64,000 nt of DNA. It comes from DASULK01 sp036278255 (lineage in GTDB: Bacteria; Actinomycetota; Actinomycetes; Mycobacteriales; Micromonosporaceae). The stretch spans positions 1-64,000 of the forward strand of contig DASULK010000080.1 in the NCBI GenBank assembly GCA_036278255.1, written 5' to 3'. Of this stretch, positions 52,346 to 61,503 are shown piece after piece; the first letter of the stretch is position 1, and each line of letters starts with the position of its first letter. Under the pieces are notes generated by a model that saw only the letters and a list, made by a program, of their open reading frames with translations, ran no database searches and was not told the DNA's origin. The position numbers were made by a program, and so were the translations under genes.

Positions 52346-53584
52346 ATCACCACCGTTTCCCCCCCACCCCGCCTGTACCGCCTCAGCGGCCACCGGATGG
52401 TCGCCGGGGTGGCTGCCGGGCTCGCTCAGCATCTGCGTGTCTCGGTGGTGCTGGTGCGGTTCGCATTCGTCGTCCTGCTCGGGTTCAATGGGTTCGGGCT
52501 ACTGCTGTACGCGGCCTTCTGGGCGGTGCTGCCGGCGCAGCCGGATTCCGCGGAGTCGCCGCCCCGGCGGGACATCTATCAACTGTTGCCGTTCATCGCG
52601 CTCGGATTCGGCGCGATCATGATTCAGATGCTGGTCTTCGGCTTCACCGGGGTCACCGGCACCGCCGGCTGGCTGGTAGCCATCGTCGCTGTCGGTGCCG
52701 GCGTCATCTGGCATCAGTCCGCGCCGGAGCGACGACAGCAGTGGGGCGAGTCACGGATGCCCTGGTTCGCCGCGGTGGTGGCGGAGAACGACCGGCGGAT
52801 GTTCGTGCTGCGGTTCGCCGGTGGTGGTCTGCTGGTCTCGGTCGGCATCATCGGTGTGGCCGCGGTCCTCACCCCGCAGGGGGACCTCGATGCGGTCCTC
52901 AACGGCATCATCTTCGCCCTCGTCGCGCTCGCCGGTGTCCTGGTGGTCGCCGCACCGGTCATCTGGCGGACCTTCAACCAGTTACGGGCCGAACGGGAGG
53001 GGCGGATCCGGGAACGGGAGCGGGCCGAACTCGCGGCCATGGTGCACGATCAGGTGCTGCACACCCTCGCCCTGATCCAGCGCAATGCCAGTGATGTCAA
53101 GGCCGTGCAGCGGCTGGCCCGCGGCCAGGAACGCTCGTTGCGCAGCTGGCTCTACAAGCCCACCGCCTCGCCGAACGAACGCTTCGCTGCAGCGCTGGAG
53201 GAGGCCGCCGCCGAGGTGGAGGACACCTTCGGCATTACGGTGGAGACGGTGATCGTCGGTGATCTGCACACCGACGAGCGGGTCGGTGCCCTCGTCGCGG
53301 CGGCCCGTGAGGCGCTGGTCAATGCGGGCCGGCACGCCAACGTCGAGACCGTCTCGCTCTACGCGGAGGTCGAGCCGGAGCAGGTGAGCGCCTTCGTCCG
53401 TGACCGCGGTGCGGGCTTCGATCCCACTACCGTTGAGGATCATCGGCACGGCGTACGTGGTTCGATCATCGGGCGGATGCAGCGGCATGGTGGGCGGGCG
53501 GAGATTATCAGCGCGCCGGGCGAGGGCACCGAGGTACGGCTGATTCTGCCGATCGTGCGGAACGGCCAGGGAGAGGACGGGTAG
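52346..53584 (+). CDS. PspC-domain sensor histidine kinase (LiaS-like)
   Basis: A two-component kinase. The PspC signature RLYRLSGHRMVAGVAAGLAQHL needs residues upstream of the first ATG (52397); in frame, the codon ATC at 52346 follows AGGAG by six bases and gives (I/M)TTVSPPPRLYRLSG, so I place the start there as an ATC codon; the conservative alternative is ATG 52397 (395 residues). Two to four transmembrane helices follow, then HisKA_3 with the phosphorylated His in MVHDQVLHTL (H217 counting from ATG 52397), N-box REALVNAGRHA and G-box DRGAGFDP. The cognate response regulator follows 4 bases later. It is divergent to the PspC/LiaF gene, with a 181-base promoter gap. Confidence 0.85.
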   Translation: MTTVSPPPRLYRLSGHRMVAGVAAGLAQHLRVSVVLVRFAFVVLLGFNGFGLLLYAAFWAVLPAQPDSAESPPRRDIYQLLPFIALGFGAIMIQMLVFGFTGVTGTAGWLVAIVAVGAGVIWHQSAPERRQQWGESRMPWFAAVVAENDRRMFVLRFAGGGLLVSVGIIGVAAVLTPQGDLDAVLNGIIFALVALAGVLVVAAPVIWRTFNQLRAEREGRIRERERAELAAMVHDQVLHTLALIQRNASDVKAVQRLARGQERSLRSWLYKPTASPNERFAAALEEAAAEVEDTFGITVETVIVGDLHTDERVGALVAAAREALVNAGRHANVETVSLYAEVEPEQVSAFVRDRGAGFDPTTVEDHRHGVRGSIIGRMQRHGGRAEIISAPGEGTEVRLILPIVRNGQGEDG

Positions 53585-53588
53585 GAGC

Positions 53589-54269
53589 ATGACCGAGGCA
53601 ATCAGTGCGGGGGAGCCCGCTGCGTCCCCCCGGCCGCTGCGGGTGTTCCTCGTGGACGACCACGCGATGTTCCGCGCGGGCGTGCGCGCCGAACTGGGGG
53701 GCCACGTGGAGGTGATCGGGGAGGCGGGCACGGTGGCCGAGGCGATCCAACGGATCGCCGAGACCGAACCCGACGTGGTCCTGCTCGATGTGCACATGCC
53801 GGAGGGCGGGGGCCGGGCGGTGCTGGAGGCCATCCGCCCGACCCATCCGCGGGTGCGCTTCCTCGCGTTGAGCGTCTCGGACGCGGCCGAGGATGTCATC
53901 GGCCTGATCCGGGCGGGGGCGCGCGGCTATGTCACCAAGACCATCTCCCCGGATGAGTTGACCGACGCGGTCCGCCGGGTCGCCGAAGGGGACGCGGTTT
54001 TCAGCCCCCGACTGGCCGGTTTCGTGCTCGACGCCTTCGCAGCCCGTCCCGATGCGCCGGTTGCCGACCCTGAACTCGATCAGCTCACCAACCGGGAACG
54101 GGAGGTGCTGCGGTTGCTTGCCCGGGGGTACGCCTACAAGGAGATCGCCCGGGAGCTCTTTATCTCGATCAAGACGGTGGAGACGCACGTCTCCAACGTC
54201 CTGCGCAAACTGCAGATGTCCAACCGTTACGAGCTGTCCCGCTGGGCGGCCGACCGGCGGCTGGTGTGA
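53589..54269 (+). CDS. NarL/LiaR-family response regulator
   Basis: A 226-residue regulator. Receiver with the acidic pair in LVDDHAMFRAG, phospho-acceptor D67 in VVLLDVHMPEG and K117 in ARGYVTKT, all intact. LuxR-type HTH at the C-terminus (LTNREREVLRLLARGYAYKEIARELFISIKTVETHVSNVL, cited in parts: LTNREREVLRLLARG and KTVETHVSNVLRKLQ). It pairs with the PspC kinase and probably controls envelope genes including the divergent PspC operon. Confidence 0.93.
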   Translation: MTEAISAGEPAASPRPLRVFLVDDHAMFRAGVRAELGGHVEVIGEAGTVAEAIQRIAETEPDVVLLDVHMPEGGGRAVLEAIRPTHPRVRFLALSVSDAAEDVIGLIRAGARGYVTKTISPDELTDAVRRVAEGDAVFSPRLAGFVLDAFAARPDAPVADPELDQLTNREREVLRLLARGYAYKEIARELFISIKTVETHVSNVLRKLQMSNRYELSRWAADRRLV

Positions 54270-54278
54270 TCACGCCGA

Positions 54279-55013
54279 TCACGCGGTGTGCAGCACGGTG
54301 AACGCCTCGGCTAACCGTCCGGGCGGCAGGCCGGCCGCGGCGGCCGTGGCGGTGAACCGGGTCCGTAGCCACTCCTCCACGTTGAACGCAGCGGTCTGGG
54401 AGACGTGCGCCTGCAGCGCGGCTACCCGCTGGGGAAAGAGGTCGGTGATGTCGACGGCGTGGTCCGGGTCGGGACCGCCGGCGTACCACACCTCGCGGAC
54501 CGTCCAGGGCTGCAGCCCCTCATCCCATAGCTCCGGGAAGGCGAAGGGGGTGCGCGCGTCGGGGTAGATGGCACAGGTTGTCGCCTCCCCCACCGCGAGG
54601 TGGTCGGGGTGGCTCGGACCGGCGATCTGCTCCCAGCGCCGCAGCGGTGAGCTGGTCAGCACCCGGTCGGGGCGGAATCGGCGGATCGCCGCGGTGATGT
54701 CCCGGCGTAGCTCCAGGGTCGGGGCGAGGGCTCCGTCACGGTAGCCGTCGAGGAAGTCCACCCGGGTGACCCCGACGGCGGCTGCCGCGGCCCGCTGCTC
54801 GGCGGCCCGTAGCGCCGGGATCCGCTCCCGCGGGGTGTCATCGAAGCCGCCGGCCTCGCCGTAGGTGACGATCAGGTAGGCCACCTCGATGCCCTCCGCC
54901 GTCCAGTTCGCCACCGCCCCGGCACCGCCGAAGTCCACGTCGTCGGGGTGAGCGAAGACGGCCAGTGCTCGCCGGACGTCGGAGAGTGGGCGCACGGATG
55001 GAGGAAAGCTCAC
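54279..55013 (-). CDS. PIG-L family deacetylase
   Basis: About 244 residues of the LmbE/PIG-L fold, Zn-dependent deacetylases of N-acetylglucosamine-type conjugates such as mycothiol precursors (MshB) and their relatives (Mca). Zinc motifs are AHPDDVDFGGAG (first part of AHPDDE, with Val in place of the catalytic Glu) and SHPDHLAVG. The start is unclear: I take GTG 55013; an open frame extends to 55124, and GTG 54995 is possible. Convergent with the response regulator (9-base gap). Specific substrate cannot be told. Confidence 0.8.
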   Translation of the reverse strand: MSFPPSVRPLSDVRRALAVFAHPDDVDFGGAGAVANWTAEGIEVAYLIVTYGEAGGFDDTPRERIPALRAAEQRAAAAAVGVTRVDFLDGYRDGALAPTLELRRDITAAIRRFRPDRVLTSSPLRRWEQIAGPSHPDHLAVGEATTCAIYPDARTPFAFPELWDEGLQPWTVREVWYAGGPDPDHAVDITDLFPQRVAALQAHVSQTAAFNVEEWLRTRFTATAAAAGLPPGRLAEAFTVLHTA

Positions 55014-55230
55014 ATTTCGCCATGGTACGTGTTCTGCCCGGTGCGTCCGGTGGAGACCGGATCGCCGTTCGGCCGGGTTGTGGCGCCTTCCACACCGGAA
55101 CCGGTGCCCGTATCGGCAGCGCACCAGCCAACTAACGGCTTGATAACGGCACCTTCACGCAAAGGTAAGAGGGTGTCACAGTGGCAGAACTTCACAACCC
55201 ATCGTGAGCGCGCCCTGAGGAGGCACTCCC

Positions 55231-56865
55231 ATGCGCGGGAAATCTTTGAAGGTGGCGGCGGTGGCAACCGCTGCCGCCATGTTCGCCACCGCCTGCGGCG
55301 GCGGATCGTCGTCGTCGGATTCCGACAAGACCGGCGGCGAGCTTCGTGTCTACGCCACGGAGCCGAGGTCGCTGCTGCCCTCCGACGGTAACGACGAGCC
55401 GTCGATCTACGTCATCCGGCAGATCTACCGGGGCCTGGTCAAGTACAACCAGGAGACCGGGGCCCCCGAGAACGACCTGGCGGAGTCGATTGAGTCTGAC
55501 GACCAGAAGCTCTGGACCATCAAGCTCAAGGACGGCTACACCTTCGATAACGGTGAGAAGGTCAACGCCGACGCCTTCATCCGCGCGTGGAACTTCACCG
55601 CCTACTCGCCGAACGCTCAGGTGAACGCCGAGTTCATGAGCCGGATCGCTGGCTTCGAGGACGTGACCTCCAAGGACCCGGACGGGGACGGCCCGGAGAA
55701 GGCGCCGGAGCCCAAGGCCAAGGAGCTGTCCGGCCTGAAGCAGGTCGACGAGCTCTCCTTCACCGTTGAGCTGAGCGCACCCTTCGCCTCGTTCCCGACC
55801 ACCCTCGGCTACTCGGGCTTCTTCCCGATGGCGGAGGCCTGCCTCGCGGACACCAAGACCTGCAACGAGACCCCGATCGGCAACGGGCCGTACAAGATCG
55901 AGGGCAAGTGGCAGCACGACGTCGGCATCACCGTGGTGCGCAGCGACAGCTACGGCGGCGAGGACAAGGGCAAGCCGGACAAGATCAAGTACAACATCTT
56001 CTCCGACGTTGACGCCGGCTACGCCGCCTTCCAGTCTGACGAGCTGGACGTGATGTACACGATCCCGCCGGCGCGCTACAAGGAGGCCAAGCAGACCTAC
56101 GGCGAGCGCCTCTTCGAGCAGCCGAGTGACAGCTTCACCTACCTCGGCATGCCGTCGTACATCGACTTCCTCAAGGACAACCGGATCCGCCAGGCCCTGT
56201 CGCTCGCCATCGACCGGCAGTCGATCATCGACGCCGTCTACGATGGTCGCTTCGTCCCGGCCGGCGGCTTCATCGCCCCGACCTACGACGGTGCCCGCCC
56301 GGACGTCTGCACCTACTGCAAGCAGGATGTCGAGAAGGCCAAGGCGCTGCTGGAGGAGGCGGGCGGCTGGAAGGGCGGCACGGTCATCCTCTGGGCGAAC
56401 GCGGGTGCGGGCCACGACAAGTGGCTGCAGGCCGTCGGTGACCAGTGGAAGGCCAACCTCGGCATCGACTACGAGCTGAAGGTCAACCTGCAGTTCCCGG
56501 AGTACCTGGCCACTGCCGACGGGGGCAAGTTCACCGGTCCGTTCCGCCTCGGCTGGAGCGGTGACTACCCGTCGCCGGAGACCTACCTCGCGCCGCTCTA
56601 CCGCACCGGTAGCTCCAGCAACAACGCCAAGTACGCCAACCCGCAGTTCGACGAGCTGCTGGCCCAGGGTGACTCGGCCAACTCCTTGGACGAGGCCATC
56701 AAGTTCTACCAGCAAGCGGAGGACATCATCCTCGAGGAGCTGCCGGTCATCCCGATGTGGTTCCAGAAGGCTGGCGCGATCTACAGCGAGAACGTGGAGA
56801 CGTTCGTCTGGAACGCGGTCTCGGACGCGGACTACGGTCAGATGACGATGAAGCCGCAGAACTGA
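55231..56865 (+). CDS. dppA: oligopeptide ABC transporter substrate-binding lipoprotein
   Basis: A 544-residue family 5 (SBP_bac_5) receptor. Lipobox FATACG (Cys near 22) then GGGSSSSDSDKTGGELRVYATEP. It has the entry pattern of Opp/Dpp binding proteins (DNGEKVNADAFIRAWNFTA; NRIRQALSLAIDRQSIIDAVY; SGDYPSPETYLAPLY). GAGGAGG lies upstream of the ATG. First gene of the five-gene import operon dppABCDF; the exact peptide substrate is unknown. Confidence 0.92.
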   Translation: MRGKSLKVAAVATAAAMFATACGGGSSSSDSDKTGGELRVYATEPRSLLPSDGNDEPSIYVIRQIYRGLVKYNQETGAPENDLAESIESDDQKLWTIKLKDGYTFDNGEKVNADAFIRAWNFTAYSPNAQVNAEFMSRIAGFEDVTSKDPDGDGPEKAPEPKAKELSGLKQVDELSFTVELSAPFASFPTTLGYSGFFPMAEACLADTKTCNETPIGNGPYKIEGKWQHDVGITVVRSDSYGGEDKGKPDKIKYNIFSDVDAGYAAFQSDELDVMYTIPPARYKEAKQTYGERLFEQPSDSFTYLGMPSYIDFLKDNRIRQALSLAIDRQSIIDAVYDGRFVPAGGFIAPTYDGARPDVCTYCKQDVEKAKALLEEAGGWKGGTVILWANAGAGHDKWLQAVGDQWKANLGIDYELKVNLQFPEYLATADGGKFTGPFRLGWSGDYPSPETYLAPLYRTGSSSNNAKYANPQFDELLAQGDSANSLDEAIKFYQQAEDIILEELPVIPMWFQKAGAIYSENVETFVWNAVSDADYGQMTMKPQN

Positions 56866-56897
56866 GCGTCGGCTGACTGAGCTGATCTAGCCGTAGC

Positions 56898-56945
56898 GAC
56901 GTGGCGGCAACGCTTCTCCCACAAGGAGATCGTTGCCGCCACGTC
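56898..56945 (+). promoter_or_regulatory. intercistronic stem-loop between dppA and dppB
   Basis: A perfect 15-bp inverted repeat (56898-56912 and 56931-56945) with an inner CTCC/GGAG pairing lies between the receptor and permease genes. Like the xylF-xylG element, it may stabilise the receptor mRNA or reduce readthrough. Confidence 0.8.
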
Positions 56946-56967
56946 CGTGCCGAGAGGAGGCCCCGCC

Positions 56968-57978
56968 GTGGGGCGATATGTCATTAGACGGTTGCTCCAG
57001 TTCATTCCCACCGTGCTGGGCACCATGCTTCTGCTGCACTATCTGACGTCGTTGGGCATTCAGTTCTCGGGAAACCCCATCCGGGCGCTCTTCGGCGATC
57101 GCACTCCGCCGCAGTCGCTGCTCGATGCACTGGCTGAGCGCCTGGGCTACAACGACCCCTGCCTGACCCAGCGCGGCAATCCCTGCTTCGGTCTCTTCTG
57201 GGACCGGCTCAAGGCGATCTTCCTGCACTGGGATTTCGGCATCAGCCTGAAGCAGCTTGATGTCACCAGCATGGTCGCCGACGCGGTGCCGTTCACGATC
57301 AAGATCGTGACCATCGCGATCCTGTTCCAGGCGATCGTCGGAATACTGGCCGGCGTGCTCGCCGGGCTGCGCAACGGCAGCTTCTGGGACTACCTGGTCA
57401 AGATCTCCACGGTCTTCGTGATCTCAGTGCCGATCTTCGTGCTCGGTGTGGTGGTCCGTCAGTACGTCGGGGTCAGCTTCGGCAACACGCTACGGGGCAT
57501 GGAGTGGGTCCCCGATGTCATCTCCCGGGGCGTTTTCGCCTCCGGCTTCAAGGCGGACTATCCCTTCGCCAGCCTGATCATTCCCGGCCTGGTCCTCGGC
57601 GCCACCTCGCTGGCGACCACCGCCCGGCTCACCCGCACCAGCATCATGGAGAACATCCGCGCCGACTATGTGCGCACCGCCAAGGCCAAGGGGCTGGCAC
57701 CCCGCCGGGTTATCGGTGTGCACACCCTGCGCAATTCACTCATCCCGGTCATCACCTGGATCGGCGTCGACATCGGTACGACGATGGGTGGCGCGGTGGT
57801 CACCGAGACCATCTTCAACGTGCCCGGCATCGGGCGGATGGTCACGAACGCCGCTCGGGTCGGCGATGCAAGCATCGTCATCGGCGTGGTCACCATGCTC
57901 GCCCTGGTCTTCCTGGTCACCAACCTGCTGGTGGACCTGCTCTACGCCGTGCTCGACCCGAGGATCCGCTATGAGTGA
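56968..57978 (+). CDS. dppB: oligopeptide ABC transporter permease DppB
   Basis: A 336-residue inner-membrane permease. GTG 56968 is used because GAGAGGAGG lies 7 bases upstream. It begins VGRYVIRRLLQFIPTVLG and includes the EAA loop (ARLTRTSIMENIRADYVRTAKAKGLAPRRV) that binds the ATPase, and GGAVVTETIFNVPGIGRM, both diagnostic of the DppB family. About six helices. Confidence 0.94.
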   Translation: MGRYVIRRLLQFIPTVLGTMLLLHYLTSLGIQFSGNPIRALFGDRTPPQSLLDALAERLGYNDPCLTQRGNPCFGLFWDRLKAIFLHWDFGISLKQLDVTSMVADAVPFTIKIVTIAILFQAIVGILAGVLAGLRNGSFWDYLVKISTVFVISVPIFVLGVVVRQYVGVSFGNTLRGMEWVPDVISRGVFASGFKADYPFASLIIPGLVLGATSLATTARLTRTSIMENIRADYVRTAKAKGLAPRRVIGVHTLRNSLIPVITWIGVDIGTTMGGAVVTETIFNVPGIGRMVTNAARVGDASIVIGVVTMLALVFLVTNLLVDLLYAVLDPRIRYE

Positions 57979-58044
57979 GCGCAGTGAGCAGACCATCGGT
58001 ATCGGACAGCAGTCGGAACTCAACCTGGGCAGCGAGGTGACACC

Positions 58045-58977
58045 ATGAGCGACCCGAGTGGCGCGGTTACGGCGGTCGGAGGTGCCCCTGCGGCCCCGGG
58101 ATCGCCCGATCCCGCCGCTGGCGGGCAGGAGCATAGCGCCAGCCTCTGGGCGGATGCCCGGCGGCAACTCCTGCGCGATCCGGTCTTCCTCTTCGCCTCG
58201 GCCTACATCCTGATCGTCAGTTCGATGGCGCTTTTCCCGACGCTCTGGACCAGCCAGGACCCGCGGGCCTGCACCACCGACCTCTCCCGGGTCCCGCCGA
58301 GCGCCGAGCACCCCTTCGGCTACAACATCCTGGGCTGCGACTACTACGCCTTCAATATCTATGGGGCGCGCCCCTCGATGATGGTCGCGGTCTTCGCCAC
58401 CCTCGGCATCGTGCTCATCGGTGGGCTGTTCGGCATGCTCGCCGGATACTTCGGGGGCTGGGCTGATGCGATCATCTCGCGGATCATGGATATCTTCTTC
58501 TCGCTGCCGTTCCTGCTCGGTGCGATCGTCTTCCTCACGGTGGTGAAGAAGCAGAACGTCTGGACGCTGGTGGCCGTGTTGATCACCCTCACCTGGCCCA
58601 CCATCGCCCGGATCATGCGAAGTAGCGTGCTGTCGTCGAAGAACCTCGACTACGTGCACGCGGCGAAGGCGCTGGGGGCCACGCACAGCCGGTTGATGTT
58701 CCGGCACATCCTGCCCAACGCCATCGCCCCGATGCTCGTCTACGCGACCATCACCCTGGGCAGCTTCGTCGCCGCGGAAGCCACGCTGACCTTCCTCGGC
58801 GTCGGTCTGCAGCCGCCGGCCCAGTCCTGGGGCATCGCCATCGCCGACCACCAGGTGTACTTCCTGGAGCACCCGTGGCTGCTGCTCTTCCCCGTTACGT
58901 TGCTGGTCGGCACCGTCCTCTCCTTCATCCTCCTCGGCGACGCGCTCCGCGACGCCCTCGACCCGAAGCTGCGGTGA
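58045..58977 (+). CDS. dppC: oligopeptide ABC transporter permease DppC
   Basis: A 310-residue partner permease with an N-terminal cytosolic stretch (about 1-45) typical of DppC/OppC, six helices, and the EAA motif LDYVHAAKALGATHSRLMFRHILPNA. It has the family C-terminus FVAAEATLTFLGVGLQPPAQSWG. ATG 58045 after GAGGTGACACC. Confidence 0.94.
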   Translation: MSDPSGAVTAVGGAPAAPGSPDPAAGGQEHSASLWADARRQLLRDPVFLFASAYILIVSSMALFPTLWTSQDPRACTTDLSRVPPSAEHPFGYNILGCDYYAFNIYGARPSMMVAVFATLGIVLIGGLFGMLAGYFGGWADAIISRIMDIFFSLPFLLGAIVFLTVVKKQNVWTLVAVLITLTWPTIARIMRSSVLSSKNLDYVHAAKALGATHSRLMFRHILPNAIAPMLVYATITLGSFVAAEATLTFLGVGLQPPAQSWGIAIADHQVYFLEHPWLLLFPVTLLVGTVLSFILLGDALRDALDPKLR

Positions 58978-58982
58978 CCGCC

Positions 58983-60023
58983 ATGTCGAGTACTGACGTC
59001 TCCGTCGCCCTGGACGTGCTGTCGGACCTGGATCAGAGCGCGCCGCTGCTGGAGGTCAAGGATCTGCAGGTGGAGTTCCGCACCCGCGACGGCATCGCGC
59101 GTGCGGTCAACGGGGTGAACTTCCACCTGCAGCCCGGGGAGACCCTGGCCATCCTCGGGGAGTCGGGCTGTGGCAAGAGCGTGACCGCTCAGGCCATCAT
59201 GGGGATCCTCGACACCCCGCCCGGGTTCGTCACCGGAGGGGAGATCCGCTACCGCGGGGTGGACCTGCTCAAGTTGCCGGAAGCCGAGCGGCGCAAGGTA
59301 CGGGCCAACAAGATCGCCATGATCTTCCAGGACGCGCTGTCGGCCCTGAACCCGGTCTTCACGGTCGGGTTCCAGCTCGCCGAACTCTTCCGCAAGCACC
59401 GGGGGATGTCCCGCCAGGACGCCAAGACCCGGGCGATCGAACTGCTGGACCTGGTCAAGATCCCGGCGGCCCGCCAGCGGGTCAACGACTACCCGCACCA
59501 ATTCTCCGGTGGCATGCGGCAGCGGGTCATGATCGCCATGGCGCTGGCGCTGGATCCCGAGGTACTCATCGCCGACGAGCCGACCACGGCGCTGGACGTG
59601 ACCGTGCAGGCACAGGTGATGGGGCTGCTCGCCGAACTGCAGCGCGAGCGCAACATGGGGCTGGTGCTGATCACCCACGACATGGGGGTGGTCGCGGATG
59701 TGGCGGACCGGATCTCGGTGATGTACGCGGGCCGGGTGGTCGAGGAGGCCCCGGTCCACGACATCTACGCCTCGCCGGCCCACCCGTACACCAAGGCGCT
59801 GCTGCAGTCGATCCCCCGGGTCGATCTCAAGGGGCAGGAGCTTGCTGTCATCCGGGGGCTGCCCCCGGCGCTGACGATGATCCCGACCGGCTGCTCGTTC
59901 AACCCGCGCTGCGGCTACACCCAGGACGTGTGCCGGACGGATCCGCCGCCGCAGCGCAATGCGGTGGCGCCCGGCCGGACCTCGGCCTGCCACTTCTGGA
60001 AGGAGGTCAAGGGCGATGAGTGA
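58983..60023 (+). CDS. dppD: oligopeptide ABC transporter ATPase DppD
   Basis: A 346-residue ATPase. Walker A GESGCGKS, signature FSGGMRQRVMIAMAL, Walker B VLIADEPTTALD, H-loop ITHDMG. The C-terminal oligopeptide-transporter extension has FNPRCGYTQDVC, whose cysteines may bind a cluster. ATG 58983; the longer frame overlaps dppC. Overlaps dppF by 8 bases. Confidence 0.94.
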   Translation: MSSTDVSVALDVLSDLDQSAPLLEVKDLQVEFRTRDGIARAVNGVNFHLQPGETLAILGESGCGKSVTAQAIMGILDTPPGFVTGGEIRYRGVDLLKLPEAERRKVRANKIAMIFQDALSALNPVFTVGFQLAELFRKHRGMSRQDAKTRAIELLDLVKIPAARQRVNDYPHQFSGGMRQRVMIAMALALDPEVLIADEPTTALDVTVQAQVMGLLAELQRERNMGLVLITHDMGVVADVADRISVMYAGRVVEEAPVHDIYASPAHPYTKALLQSIPRVDLKGQELAVIRGLPPALTMIPTGCSFNPRCGYTQDVCRTDPPPQRNAVAPGRTSACHFWKEVKGDE

Positions 60024-61026
60024 CGTCGTGCTGGAGACCCGGGACCTGGTCAAGCACTTCCCGCTCACCCGGGGCATCCTCTTCAAAAAGCAGATCGGTG
60101 CCGTGCGGGCGGTCGACGGGATCAGCCTGCAACTGCGCCGCGGTGAAACCCTCGGTGTGGTCGGCGAGTCGGGCTGCGGGAAGTCGACCCTAGCCAAGCT
60201 GCTGGTCGGCCTGGAGAAGCCGACCTCCGGCTCGATCACGGTGCACGGGCAGGACATCACCACGGCCAAAGGGGGTGAGCTGCGGCGGGCCCGGCGCAAC
60301 ATCCAGCTGGTGATGCAGGACCCGTACACCTCGCTCAACCCGCGGATGACGGTCGGCGACATCATCGCCGAGCCCTTCGAGATCCACCCCGATGTCGTAC
60401 CGAAGGAAGGTCGGCGGAAGCGGGTCCAGGAGCTGATCGACCTGGTCGGCCTCAACCCGGACCACATCAGCCGCTACCCGCACCAGTTCTCCGGCGGGCA
60501 GCGTCAGCGGATCGGCATCGCCCGGGCCCTCGCGCTCAACCCGGAGATCATTCTCTGTGACGAGCCGGTCTCCGCGCTGGACGTGTCGATCCAGGCACAG
60601 GTGATCAACCTGCTGGAGCGGTTGCAGGCCGAACTGGGGCTCTCGTACATCTTCATCGCCCACGACCTGTCGGTCGTCCGGCACATCGCCGACCGCGTGT
60701 CGGTGATGTATCTGGGCAAGATCGTGGAGACCGGCGTGGAGGAGGAGATCTACGAACGGACCACCCACCCCTACACTCAGGCCCTGCTCTCCGCGGTCCC
60801 GGTCCCCGACCCCACCCTCCGTGGGCTGCGGGACCAGATCGTCCTGGAAGGCGATGTGCCCTCGCCAGCCAACCCGCCGTCCGGCTGCCGGTTCCGTACC
60901 CGCTGCTGGAAGGCCCAGGCCATCTGCGCAGAGCAGGAGCCGGTGCTGGTCGAACGGGCCAACTCGGCGCACCCGAGCGCCTGCCACTTCGCCGAGGTGC
61001 GGGATGTGGTGCACGCGGTGGAGTAG
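60016..61026 (+). CDS. dppF: oligopeptide ABC transporter ATPase DppF
   Basis: A 336-residue ATPase. Walker A GESGCGKST, signature FSGGQRQRIGIARAL, Walker B IILCDEPVSALD, and C-terminal CRFRTRCWKAQAIC. ATG 60016 is inside the end of dppD. Last gene of the operon, followed by a perfect 20-bp terminator. Confidence 0.94.
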   Translation: MSDVVLETRDLVKHFPLTRGILFKKQIGAVRAVDGISLQLRRGETLGVVGESGCGKSTLAKLLVGLEKPTSGSITVHGQDITTAKGGELRRARRNIQLVMQDPYTSLNPRMTVGDIIAEPFEIHPDVVPKEGRRKRVQELIDLVGLNPDHISRYPHQFSGGQRQRIGIARALALNPEIILCDEPVSALDVSIQAQVINLLERLQAELGLSYIFIAHDLSVVRHIADRVSVMYLGKIVETGVEEEIYERTTHPYTQALLSAVPVPDPTLRGLRDQIVLEGDVPSPANPPSGCRFRTRCWKAQAICAEQEPVLVERANSAHPSACHFAEVRDVVHAVE

Positions 61027-61052
61027 ATCCCGCCGCTAATACCTCCTCAGGG

Positions 61053-61092
61053 AGCTCGGGGCGCCGTCCGCATGCGGACGGCGCCCCGAGCT
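61053..61092. terminator. perfect 40-base palindromic terminator
   Basis: Two 20-base arms (61053-61072 and 61073-61092) are exact complements, with a small closing loop possible near the centre. It sits between the convergent dppF and chorismate mutase genes. Confidence 0.8.
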
Positions 61093-61108
61093 GTTATCCG
61101 ATCGACGA

Positions 61109-61423
61109 TCAGAGCGGGCCGCGTCCGGCCCGGAGGAGCAGAAGCGCGAGCTGGGTCCCGTCCGCCCCCAGCTCCCGATGGAAGCGGTCGAGGATCTCCT
61201 GTTCCCGGGAGAGCGCCAGCCGGGTGCCGCCGGAGGCCACCCGGGTGGCGCCGACCTGTTGAGAAAGGCTCGCCCGTTCCTGCCAGAGGGCGATGAGCGT
61301 GCGGTCGATCTCGTCGATGCGGTCACGCATCCCGCAGATGTGGGCGGCGGCGTCGGACGTACCGGCCCCTGTGCCGGCGATCGCGCTGCCATTTACGGCC
61401 TGATCCACCATTTTTGCGGTCAT
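61109..61423 (-). CDS. aroQ: chorismate mutase (AroQ class)
   Basis: A 104-residue all-helical AroQ chorismate mutase, which turns chorismate into prephenate on the way to Phe and Tyr. After a 30-residue leader with no signal peptide comes ICGMRDRIDEIDRTLIALWQERA, then QQVGATRVASGGTRLALSREQEIL; the first active-site Arg (in MRDRIDEID) and later Arg/Glu are present, but the usual Lys (R/K in the GATRVA position) is Arg. Length and lack of fusion fit a stand-alone cytosolic enzyme. AGGAG precedes the ATG. The gene has a leader-peptide attenuator upstream. Confidence 0.88.
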   Translation of the reverse strand: MTAKMVDQAVNGSAIAGTGAGTSDAAAHICGMRDRIDEIDRTLIALWQERASLSQQVGATRVASGGTRLALSREQEILDRFHRELGADGTQLALLLLRAGRGPL

Positions 61424-61470
61424 GTGTCTGCTCCTGGGATATGAGTCCCGGGTGATCTGGCGCCCGAAGC

Positions 61471-61503
61471 AAAAAGCCCCGGGCTCCAGGAGCCCGGGGC
61501 TTT
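61471..61503 (-). terminator. attenuator terminator of aroQ
   Basis: On the minus strand, AAAGCCCCGGGCT (61503-61491), loop CCTGG, AGCCCGGGGCTTT (61485-61473), followed by further T's to give five T in a row at 61475-61471: a textbook rho-independent terminator. It lies 48 bases before the aroQ ATG. Confidence 0.9.

Noticed and set aside
61053..61092. Transposon end or attachment site from the 40-base palindrome
   Set aside because: Position between two convergent stops and the GC-rich stem make a terminator the simpler explanation.
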